Source of the DNA: Duganella zoogloeoides
GTDB taxonomy: Bacteria; Pseudomonadota; Gammaproteobacteria; Burkholderiales; Burkholderiaceae_D
Length of the DNA stretch: 64,000 bases
Reading direction: 5' to 3'
Assembly (NCBI RefSeq): GCF_034479515.1
Contig: NZ_CP140152.1
Coordinates: 5,642,001 to 5,706,000, forward strand
In this document: positions 10,001 to 17,265 of the stretch, one piece after another
Layout of the letters: the number at the start of each line of letters is the position of its first letter
Position numbering within the stretch: the first letter of the stretch is position 1
Notes under the pieces: model-generated
What the model was told of the DNA's origin: nothing
Database searches by the model: none
The model's input: the letters and a program-made list of their open reading frames with translations, nothing else
Made by a program: the position numbers and the translations under genes

Positions 10001-10632
10001 CACAGGCCGGTGTAGCGGCTCATGGCCCACGCGTGCAGCCCGTAGTCGATGTACTCCTGCACCGAGGCCGGGTACAGCACCGGGATGCCGCAGGCATTGA
10101 GGATGTGATCCGACTGGTGCGCAGTGGACGACGACTTGGCGGCATGGTCGTCGCCGGCCAGTACCAGCACGCCGCCGTGCTGTGCGGAGCCGGCGTTGTT
10201 GGCGTGCTTGAAGACGTCGCCGCAGCGATCGACGCCCGGGCCTTTGCCGTACCACATCGAGAACACGCCGTCGTACTTGGCGTCCTTGAACAGGTTGGTC
10301 TGCTGGGTGCCCCAGACGGCGGTGGCGGCCAGGTCTTCGTTCATGCCGGGATGGAACTTGACGTGGTGGGCGTCGAGGTATTTCTTGGCCTTCATGGCCG
10401 TCATGTCCACGCTGGTGACGGGGGAGCCGCGATAGCCGGTGATGTAGCCGGCGGTATTGAGGCCGGCCTGCAAGTCGCGTTCGCGCTGCATCATCGGCAG
10501 GCGGATCAGGGCCTGGGTGCCGGTCATGAAGGCGCGGCCGCGTTCGAGCGTCCACTTGTCGTCGAGCGAGAATTCAGGTACATCCGTCGGGATGGCCGGA
10601 TCCAGTAGCAAACCCTTTTGAGGTGCGTTCAT
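7030..10632 (-). CDS. Indolepyruvate ferredoxin oxidoreductase, fused alpha/beta type
   Basis: This roughly 1200-residue protein starts at the ATG of MNAPQKGLLLDP, preceded by GGAGA. It decarboxylates aryl-pyruvates (indolepyruvate, phenylpyruvate, hydroxyphenylpyruvate) to aryl-acetyl-CoA with transfer of electrons to ferredoxin or a similar carrier. The order is an N-terminal pyrimidine-binding half, a TPP-binding half with FCSGCPHNSSTKVPEGS and GDGTYFHSG, an iron-sulfur segment CEGCGDCSVQSNC plus CNKDFSCTTGFCPSF, and a C-terminal gamma-type domain starting ITGIGGTGVVTVGQ. Such long fusions are common in aerobic proteobacteria. It lies 107 bases downstream of hpd on the same strand, which points to a shared role in phenylalanine/tyrosine/tryptophan breakdown. 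Confidence 0.92.
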   Translation of the reverse strand: MNAPQKGLLLDPAIPTDVPEFSLDDKWTLERGRAFMTGTQALIRLPMMQRERDLQAGLNTAGYITGYRGSPVTSVDMTAMKAKKYLDAHHVKFHPGMNEDLAATAVWGTQQTNLFKDAKYDGVFSMWYGKGPGVDRCGDVFKHANNAGSAQHGGVLVLAGDDHAAKSSSTAHQSDHILNACGIPVLYPASVQEYIDYGLHAWAMSRYTGLWVSMKCVTDIIESGAVVDFDPDRVKIELPTDFELPAGGLNIRWPDTVLDMEVRMNTYKWYAALAYCRANKLNKIIWDSPKPKIGIITAGKSYLDTRQALADLGIDEQAAADIGIRLYKIGMTWPLEADGVHEFAKGLDEILVVEEKRQILEYALKEELYNLPDGERPRVVGKFDDTGEWSNKGKTGHGDWLLPATYELNPAQIARAIASRIAHYCDGHPVAERVKQRIAFLEAKELALTTLPAKPNPQTDRTPFFCSGCPHNSSTKVPEGSRALAGIGCHYMVLWMDRETSTFTHMGAEGVTWVGQAPFTNEKHVFTNLGDGTYFHSGILAIRAAVAAKVNITYKILFNDAVAMTGGQSFDGPLDPGMISRQIAAEGVTPIIVVTDEPDKYPSDYKWAEGVTVRHRSELMDVQRELRDQPGVSAMIYDQTCASEKRRRRKRNEYPDPAKRAVINEAVCEGCGDCSVQSNCLSVEPLETELGRKRQINQSSCNKDFSCTTGFCPSFVTVEGGALKKPKKAAAGKDAAGNATPPAVLPTPVLPSTAQPYGILITGIGGTGVVTVGQILAVAAHVEGKGAIVLDMSGLAQKGGPVMSHVRLADSQADLHSTRVGTGSADLVIGCDLIVTASRDALSRMGENRTHAMINSTGSSTAAFVKNPDWQFPDASSRSEIVRACGENMADFVDAGQIATALMGDSIATNMFMLGYAFQKGHVPLSESSIVRAIELNGVSVAFNQAAFTWGRTAAHDLGSVTRLTAPAKVIEFKRIQTLDDVIAKRMELLTAYQNAAYAQQYLALVDDVRAAEAKLGKGTRLAEAVARYYYKLMAYKDEYEVARLYTDGAFQKKIAAMFEGDITLKFHLAPPIMARHDAQGQLVKKEFGPWMMKAFGVLAKFKGLRGTALDIFGYTEERKTERALIGQYRETVRALLPKLTVANLAQAVAIASIPEDIRGYGHVKERHLKAARQKEAGLIAAFEQPAEKVIELVRQAHVA

Positions 10633-10738
10633 TGTGTTTGTCTCCACTATTCTTGCAGTGCGCGCCTCGTGAGCGCGCACGGAATGTGCTTCAGTGCCGG
10701 CGCGCCAATCTGTGAGGCGCTGCCGGCGAAAATAACGA

Positions 10739-11851
<1,113 letters not shown>

Positions 11852-11917
11852 TTGTATCTCCTCCTGGTTTTGTTATGCGAATTTATCGCCCAGTATAGAC
11901 CCGCCTTCCCGGCATTT

Positions 11918-11964
11918 AATTGCAAACAATTCCCCGACATGGCGAATGTGCGCAATAATATTGC
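11918..11964. promoter_or_regulatory. Candidate Lrp/AsnC operator pair between hpd and its divergent regulator
   Basis: Two A/T-rich palindromes stand out in otherwise GC-rich DNA. AATTG-CAAA-CAATT lies at 11918-11931 and GCAATA-A-TATTGC at 11952-11964. Their centres are about 34 bases apart, close to three helical turns, as expected for an oligomeric Lrp-type protein. The second palindrome ends 26 bases before the regulator's ATG. The first is 66 bases from hpd, just upstream of a TATACT hexamer (11892-11897, minus strand) that could be the hpd -10. Confidence 0.5.
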
Positions 11965-11990
11965 CTTAACGCTGATTTATTGAGGTAATT

Positions 11991-12521
11991 ATGACCAAAG
12001 TTGCATTGGACAAAACCGATCGCAAAATTCTGTCCATTTTGCAAGCCGACGGCCGGCTGTCCAACCAGGATGTTGCCGAGATGGTGGCGCTGTCGCCATC
12101 GCCGTGCCTGCGCCGCATCAAGCGGCTCGAAGAGGCTGGCGTGATCCGCCAGTACGTGGCGCTGCTCGACCCCGACAAGATCGGCCTGGGCCTGCTGGCC
12201 TATGTGAACGTGCGGCTGGAAAAGCACAGCGACGCCGGCGCCCACAGCAACGCGCGCGCGCTGGGCGCCCCCAATGCGCCACCGTCGCCGCGCGCCGACT
12301 TTGCCGACTCGGTGGGACAGTGGCCCGAAGTAGTGGCCTGCTATGCGATGACGGGGGAGATGGATTACCTGCTGCGCGTGCACGTGGAAGACATGGAGCA
12401 CTTCTCGCGCTTCATGATGGCCACCCTGCTGCGCCACCCGGCGGTGCTCGACGTGAAATCGAGCTTCGCCCTGCAGCGCATCAAGGATACGACCGCGCTG
12501 CCGCTGACCAGCCAGCCGTAA
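11991..12521 (+). CDS. Lrp/AsnC-family transcriptional regulator
   Basis: This 176-residue protein has an N-terminal helix-turn-helix (about residues 8-55, DRKILSILQADGRLSNQDVA followed by SPSPCLRRIKRLEEAGVI) and a C-terminal RAM ligand-binding domain (GEMDYLLRVHVEDMEHFSRF). Between them is an Ala/Pro-rich insertion, HSNARALGAPNAPPSPRADF, that ordinary Lrp proteins of about 155 residues lack. Position opposite hpd and palindromes in the shared promoter suggest it senses an aromatic amino acid or its keto acid and controls hpd and IOR. It converges on dsbD with a 6-base gap. Confidence 0.9.
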   Translation: MTKVALDKTDRKILSILQADGRLSNQDVAEMVALSPSPCLRRIKRLEEAGVIRQYVALLDPDKIGLGLLAYVNVRLEKHSDAGAHSNARALGAPNAPPSPRADFADSVGQWPEVVACYAMTGEMDYLLRVHVEDMEHFSRFMMATLLRHPAVLDVKSSFALQRIKDTTALPLTSQP

Positions 12522-12527
12522 CCACTG

Positions 12528-14426
12528 TTATGGGAAGTGACGGTTCAGATGATTTAAAAACGGCTCGGCTTTCATGAAGCCGATCACGCGGCTGCCCGGC
12601 ACTTCCTGGCCATCCTTGAACAGGATCATGCCGGGCGGGCCGAACAGGCCGAAGCGTTTCATCAGCGCCTTGTCGTCGGCGTTATTGGCCGTCACGTCCA
12701 CCTGCAGTACGCGAATCCTGGCCATCTTGTCCTTCACTGCCTGCTGCGAAAACGTGAAGCGCTCCATCTCCTTGCACGACACGCACCAGTCGGCGTAGAA
12801 GTCCAGCATCACCGGGGTCCTGGTGGTGGCCAGGACCTGGTCCAGCTCCGCCACGGTTTTGATGCGCGGGAAGTGCGCGTCGGCCGCCGCCGGCGCGGCG
12901 CCTGCGTCACCACCGCGCGCCGCCAGATGACCGAGCGGCTGCAGCACATCGCGGCCACCGCTGGCGGCGCCCGTCAGTTCCAGCACACCGACCAGCAGCA
13001 GCGCCATGCCCAGCGCCTTGCCCACGTACGTGCCCAGTCCGGCCCCCTTGGGCGCGGATTCGAACACGTTGAGGAACGCGGCGCACAGCAGCGCGAACAC
13101 ACCCCACAGCACCATGCCGGTCGTGGCCGAGAAAACCGGCGTGATCATCCAGATCGCGGTGGCGATCAGCAGCAGGCCAAACAGCTTTTTCACGCCATTC
13201 ATCCAGCCGCCGGCGCGCGGCAGCAGGCTGCCGGCCGAGATCCCAGTCAGCAGCAGCGGCACGCTCATGCCCACGGCCATCGAGAACAGCGCCCAGCCGC
13301 CGGTCCAGACGTTGCGGGTCTGGCTGATGTACAGCAGCGCACCGGCCAGCGGACCGGCCACGCACGGCCCCACGATCAGGGCCGACAGCGCCCCCATGAC
13401 AAACACGCCGGCGAACTTGCCGCCGCCCATATTGCCGCTGGCGGAACTGAGGCGGCTTTGCAGGTTGCTGGGCAGCTGCAACTGGTACACGTCGAACATC
13501 GACAGCGAGAGCACGAACAGCAGCGCGCCAAAGGTCAGCAGCACGGCCGGTTTTTGCAGCGCTGCCGCCAGGCCTTCGCCGGCCAGGCCCGCCGCCACCC
13601 CGAGCGAGGTATACACGAGCGCCATGCCCAGGCTGTAGGCCAGCGCCAGCGCGAAGCCGCGGCCACGCGACGGATTGCCTTCGCCGACGATGATCGACGA
13701 CAGGATCGGCACCATCGGCAGCACGCAGGGCGTAAACGACAGCAGCAGGCCGAAGACCAGGAAGGCGAGGCCGATGCGCCAGGCGCTGCCGCTCTCCAGC
13801 GTGCGCTGGGCAATCGAGCTGTCGTCCTCATGCACGGCCGGCGCCGCAGTCGCTGCACCTGCCACCGCTAGCGGCACGGCCGGTGCAGCGCCAGCTGGTG
13901 CAGCGCCAGCCGGTGCCGCCGGCACAGCCTCGCCATCGGCCGGCAGCGCCGTCAGCACGCCGGTTTTGGCCGGGTCGATGGCATAGCTGGCACTGGCCGG
14001 CGCGTAGCACAGGCCCGCGTCGGCGCAGCCCTGGTAGTTCACGGTCAGCTTCATCGGCTTGCCAGACGCCAGCGGCAGATCGACCACCAGCTGATCCTGG
14101 TACGTCTCCATCTCCTTGTTGAAGTTGGTGTCGAACTTGCGGATGCCGTCCGGCAGGCGCGGCGTGGCCAGTGCCACGCCGTCGGCCTCGAAGCTCAGGC
14201 GCTCGCGGTACAGGTGGTAGTCGGGCGCAATCTTCCATGCCAGGCGCACGGTGCGGGCGTCGGTCTGGGTGGCGGTGAGCTTGAACGCCTGCTCGGGTTC
14301 GAGGAAGTCGGCGGCACGCGCCGGGTTGGCCATGCCAATGATCAGTGCCAGCAGCATGGCCAGGGCGGCCACCATCATGGCAGCCGGCATTTGCATGCGG
14401 CGCCACAGCCATTGTTGTGTTTTCAT
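12528..14426 (-). CDS. dsbD: Thiol:disulfide interchange protein DsbD
   Basis: This 632-residue protein moves electrons from cytoplasmic thioredoxin across the inner membrane to periplasmic thiol proteins. After an N-terminal membrane anchor/signal (about 15-38) come the periplasmic alpha domain with Cys134/Cys140 (GCADAGLC), an Ala/Pro-rich linker (about 168-197), a membrane beta domain of about eight helices with Cys234 (FTPCVLP) and Cys355 (GPCVAGP), and a C-terminal thioredoxin-like gamma domain with WCVSCK (Cys548/Cys551). All six redox cysteines are present. It is the last gene of the TlpA/DUF4266/DUF3570/ApbE cluster, one base after the apbE stop, and probably supplies reducing power to TlpA and partners. 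Confidence 0.95.
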   Translation of the reverse strand: MKTQQWLWRRMQMPAAMMVAALAMLLALIIGMANPARAADFLEPEQAFKLTATQTDARTVRLAWKIAPDYHLYRERLSFEADGVALATPRLPDGIRKFDTNFNKEMETYQDQLVVDLPLASGKPMKLTVNYQGCADAGLCYAPASASYAIDPAKTGVLTALPADGEAVPAAPAGAAPAGAAPAVPLAVAGAATAAPAVHEDDSSIAQRTLESGSAWRIGLAFLVFGLLLSFTPCVLPMVPILSSIIVGEGNPSRGRGFALALAYSLGMALVYTSLGVAAGLAGEGLAAALQKPAVLLTFGALLFVLSLSMFDVYQLQLPSNLQSRLSSASGNMGGGKFAGVFVMGALSALIVGPCVAGPLAGALLYISQTRNVWTGGWALFSMAVGMSVPLLLTGISAGSLLPRAGGWMNGVKKLFGLLLIATAIWMITPVFSATTGMVLWGVFALLCAAFLNVFESAPKGAGLGTYVGKALGMALLLVGVLELTGAASGGRDVLQPLGHLAARGGDAGAAPAAADAHFPRIKTVAELDQVLATTRTPVMLDFYADWCVSCKEMERFTFSQQAVKDKMARIRVLQVDVTANNADDKALMKRFGLFGPPGMILFKDGQEVPGSRVIGFMKAEPFLNHLNRHFP

Positions 14427-14427
14427 G

Positions 14428-15324
14428 TCAGAGATTCCTGTAAAGCGTCTGTCCGTGCTCGTCGATGGCCAGGTAGCCCATGTCGGAGGTCTTGAGAAAA
14501 GTGTGTCCTTCGTGTTGCTTGAGCATGGCGATGGTGGAGCAGCTGCCCGCCGCCACCGCCATCGGCGCCATCACGCTCACCGAGCGCCAGTACCGCACCG
14601 GCATGCCGGTGCGCGGATCGAGGATGTGGCAGTAGCGCACGCCATCGAGCTCGAAAAACCGCTCGTAGTCGCCGCTGGTGGTCAAGGCACCGGAGCTGAT
14701 CGGGATGCTGGCAATTGTGGCGCCGGGGTCGCGCGGGTCCTGGATGCCGATGCTCCACGGCCGCCCGTCCAGGCGCGGGCCGATAAAGCGCATGTCGCCG
14801 CCCAGGTTTACGTATCCGTGCCGCACGCCGGCCTCGATCAGCACCGCCGCCGCGCGGTCGGCCGCATATTCCTTGCCGAAGCCGCCGAAGTCGATCTCCA
14901 TGCCCGGTTGCAGCAGGTACACCTGCTGCCGCTCGCAATGGACATGGCGCCAGCCCACCAGCGCCAGCAACGGCCCCAGGGTATCGGCATCGGGCACGCG
15001 CGGCTTGCCGAAGTCCCAGGCCCGGCGCAGTACGCCCGACGTGATGTCGAACAGGCCGCCGCTGGCCGCAAACAGCGCGGCCGCGTAATCGATCAGCGCC
15101 ATGGTCTCGCTGTCGCACGCCACCGGCGCGCGGCCGGCAGCAGCGTTGATGCGCGAGACGATGCTGTCGGGCCGGTAGCGCGAATACTTGGTCTCGATTC
15201 GCCGCACTTCGGCGATCGCGCGCGCCGCCAGCGCTGCGGCCGCCGCCGCGTTCGGCGCCGACAGGCGCAACTCGCAGCGGCTGCCCATGGCGTCGAACTG
15301 CTGGCGGTGGATGGCCGCTACCAT
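14428..15324 (-). CDS. apbE: ApbE-family FAD:protein FMN transferase
   Basis: This 298-residue protein belongs to the family that attaches FMN to Ser/Thr of target proteins. Readable motifs are DFGGFGKEYAAD (145-156), SGALTTSGDYERFF (211-224) and HILDPRTGMP (233-242). The segment equivalent to the usual A-D-A-x-x-T metal site reads AGSCST (259-264), so the metal-binding Asp appears replaced. No signal peptide or lipobox is visible, unlike many ApbEs. The ATG overlaps the DUF3570 stop region by 7 bases and dsbD starts one base after its stop, so it is translationally embedded in the cluster. The likely substrate is the neighbouring DUF3570 protein. Export of the protein or action in the cytoplasm is unresolved. 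Confidence 0.88.
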   Translation of the reverse strand: MVAAIHRQQFDAMGSRCELRLSAPNAAAAAALAARAIAEVRRIETKYSRYRPDSIVSRINAAAGRAPVACDSETMALIDYAAALFAASGGLFDITSGVLRRAWDFGKPRVPDADTLGPLLALVGWRHVHCERQQVYLLQPGMEIDFGGFGKEYAADRAAAVLIEAGVRHGYVNLGGDMRFIGPRLDGRPWSIGIQDPRDPGATIASIPISSGALTTSGDYERFFELDGVRYCHILDPRTGMPVRYWRSVSVMAPMAVAAGSCSTIAMLKQHEGHTFLKTSDMGYLAIDEHGQTLYRNL

Positions 15325-16469
15325 GTGCGGTTGACCGCCAGCTGGATGGTGCGCGCGCGCAGCGGTTCGAGGCCCGGGCTGCCCGAGCCGAACGCGCGCC
15401 AGCTGCCGCGTTGCTGGTAGGCCGAGACCTTGGCATCGACCGACCAGTCCTTGTCGATCTGCTTGCTCACCTTGAGGCCCAGCGTCACCGCGCCGAAGCC
15501 CGAGAGCCGGTAATCGGCCGACGCGAAGTTGCTCGGACTGTAGCCCGGCGGGAACGGCTGGCCCAGCGCCTGGTCGTACACGGGATCGAAATAAAAGTCG
15601 GCCGCGCGCTGGCTGTACAACCGTACTTCCGGCGTGACGGTCCAGCCATCGGCCAGCGGCTGCACAAACTCCTGGCCCAGCGTGTGGCCGCGCACGCCGA
15701 AGCTGTCGCGGTAATAGCGGTACGACGTGCGGCTGGTGCCGCCGGTCGCTTCCACGTAATGGTTCCAGCGCAGCAGCAGCGTGCTTTCGTCGCGGCTGCG
15801 CGGGCGGTTATCGGGAAACTTGTACGGATCGTTGAAGTATCCCTTGCCGATATCGTGGGCCAGCGTGACCTGCACCACGTCGGCCTTGCCCAGCACCTGC
15901 GTCACGCCGAGCAGCAAGTTGGTGCTGTGTTTGCGCTCGTCCCGGACGATCTGGTTGGTGGGGTTGATTTCATCGTTGGCCCGGCCGATGCCGGCCGACC
16001 AGGTGGTGTTGCGGTCTTCGCTCTCGAAGGTACCCGACAACGACACTGCGCGCGACAGGTAATCGTCCTCGGACGAATATGCCGCCCCCACGGTCAGGCT
16101 GCCGCGGTCGAAGTAGCGCTTGACGGCAACGTCGCCGGCCGTGCGATGGTCGCTCATGCGCGAGGCGCCCGATACCGCGCTGTGGTAGCGCGGGGTAGCG
16201 CCCGAGACGTCGTCATTCACGGCCGAAGCGCTGATGCTCCACACGCCGGCCACCGGGGCCATGACAGACACCGACGGCGCCTTCACGTGGATGCGGTCGA
16301 GGCCCGACTGGCTGTCCTTGTAATCGAGGTAGCCGATGCTGATCACGCCATTGGTGGGCAGTGCCTCGGCCTGCGCCTGCACGCCGGGCAGCAGCAGCGC
16401 GGCAGCGAGGATGGCGGAGGCCGCGAAGGGAGACGTAGCGGACGGGGTTTCGGTCTTGATAGGTTCCAT
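15318..16469 (-). CDS. DUF3570 outer-membrane beta-barrel protein, candidate flavoprotein
   Basis: This 383-residue protein starts at the ATG of MEPIKTETPS, chosen because AGGA lies 8 bases upstream. An ATG two codons earlier is too close to it. The signal peptide ends at about residue 34 (GVQAQAEA). The rest reads as alternating beta-strands ending in an aromatic residue (LAVNRTW), typical of a barrel. Near the mature N-terminus is D86-D-V-S-G-A-T92, which matches the D-x-x-(S/T)-G-A-T motif flavinylated by ApbE in NqrC/RnfG, followed by a second SAVSGAS at 97-103. DUF3570 genes commonly sit with DUF4266, ApbE and a thioredoxin-like gene, as here. Function is unknown; flavin-based electron transfer at the outer membrane is an inference. 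Confidence 0.85.
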   Translation of the reverse strand: MEPIKTETPSATSPFAASAILAAALLLPGVQAQAEALPTNGVISIGYLDYKDSQSGLDRIHVKAPSVSVMAPVAGVWSISASAVNDDVSGATPRYHSAVSGASRMSDHRTAGDVAVKRYFDRGSLTVGAAYSSEDDYLSRAVSLSGTFESEDRNTTWSAGIGRANDEINPTNQIVRDERKHSTNLLLGVTQVLGKADVVQVTLAHDIGKGYFNDPYKFPDNRPRSRDESTLLLRWNHYVEATGGTSRTSYRYYRDSFGVRGHTLGQEFVQPLADGWTVTPEVRLYSQRAADFYFDPVYDQALGQPFPPGYSPSNFASADYRLSGFGAVTLGLKVSKQIDKDWSVDAKVSAYQQRGSWRAFGSGSPGLEPLRARTIQLAVNRTW

Positions 16470-16479
16470 GTGCATAGTC

Positions 16480-16695
16480 CTAGTTGCAGCCGCAGCCGCC
16501 GCCACCGACGCCGGCGCCGCCCGAAGACGATTCGCGGCTGGTGTAGATATGGTCGTCATAGCGGTTGAACACCCCGCTGTCGTTGAAGGTCATTTCGGGC
16601 TTGGCCAGGTTGCCCTTTTCCCACGGCTGCACCTGGCCGAAGCCTGCACAACCGGTCAGCCCTGCGGCCAGCATGAGCACGAACACGAGCTTCAT
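16480..16695 (-). CDS. DUF4266 small lipoprotein with Cys-rich C-terminus
   Basis: This 71-residue protein begins MKLVFVLMLAAGLTGCAGFG, a clear lipoprotein signal with lipobox L-T-G-C and lipidated Cys16. Residue 17 is not Asp, so outer-membrane sorting is expected. The middle carries PWEKGNLAKPEM and DDHIYTSRE, and the last residues are GGGGCGCN, giving two further cysteines (68 and 70). The start overlaps the tlpA stop by ATGA, so translation is coupled. DUF4266 has no known biochemical role. The terminal C-x-C could be a redox, metal-binding or modification site and a TlpA substrate, but that is inference. Confidence 0.88.
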   Translation of the reverse strand: MKLVFVLMLAAGLTGCAGFGQVQPWEKGNLAKPEMTFNDSGVFNRYDDHIYTSRESSSGGAGVGGGGCGCN

Positions 16696-17198
16696 TTGGC
16701 CGCTCCCAGGGCGGCGACGATCTGCGCCTCCAGGGCGGCGCGGTCGCTGTCGCGGAAACCGGAATGCTCGGCGATCACCTTGCCGTCGGCGCCTACCAGC
16801 ACGCTGCTGGGCATGCCCTTGATGCCGTACTGGCGCGGGGTGGCACCCTTGGGATCGAAAGCGATGGTGAACCTGGCCGGCGTGGTGGCGAGGAATTTGC
16901 GCGCCTCGTCGCTGGTGGCGTCCACGTTGACGCCCACGATCTGCAAACCGCGCGCGCCGTACTTGGCCTGCATCTCGTTCATCCAAGGGAACGACTGGCG
17001 GCACGGACCGCACCACGATGCCCAGAAGTCCACGTACACCACCTTGCCCTGCAGGCTGGCCAGCTTGACCTCGCCGTCAGCGCCCGGCAGCGTGAACTGC
17101 GGTGCGGGCGCCCCCTTGTCCAGCGCCAGCACCAGCGCGGGCGCTGCGGCCAGCGTAACGGCCAGTGCGGCCGCCGATACCATCGATAACATCTTCAT
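16692..17198 (-). CDS. TlpA-like periplasmic thioredoxin-fold protein
   Basis: This 168-residue protein has an N-terminal signal or anchor (about 1-26) and an AhpC/TSA-type thioredoxin fold. The redox motif is WASWCGPCRQSFPWMNEMQ, with Cys63/Cys66, in a protein of normal TlpA/ResA length. The ATG is preceded by GAGGAGC. It is followed by DUF4266 with a 4-base overlap and preceded by the cytochrome/JDVT-CTERM gene after 67 bases. TlpA-type proteins reduce specific disulfides in the periplasm and are kept reduced by DsbD, encoded at the end of the same cluster. The C-x-C of DUF4266 or the haem-binding CxxCH of the cytochrome are plausible clients. Confidence 0.92.
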   Translation of the reverse strand: MKMLSMVSAAALAVTLAAAPALVLALDKGAPAPQFTLPGADGEVKLASLQGKVVYVDFWASWCGPCRQSFPWMNEMQAKYGARGLQIVGVNVDATSDEARKFLATTPARFTIAFDPKGATPRQYGIKGMPSSVLVGADGKVIAEHSGFRDSDRAALEAQIVAALGAAK

Positions 17199-17265
17199 TG
17201 CTTAGCTCCTCGGTTGGTGTTGGGCGGGCCGCCGCGTGGCGGCCCGGTATGTCATGCCGGCGCGA

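Noticed and set aside
8080..10608. 842-codon open frame antisense to the indolepyruvate oxidoreductase
   Set aside because: A long antisense frame is expected from GC-rich codon bias. The sense frame has full IOR motifs, and the antisense protein is low in structure and Val/Gly/Arg/His-rich.
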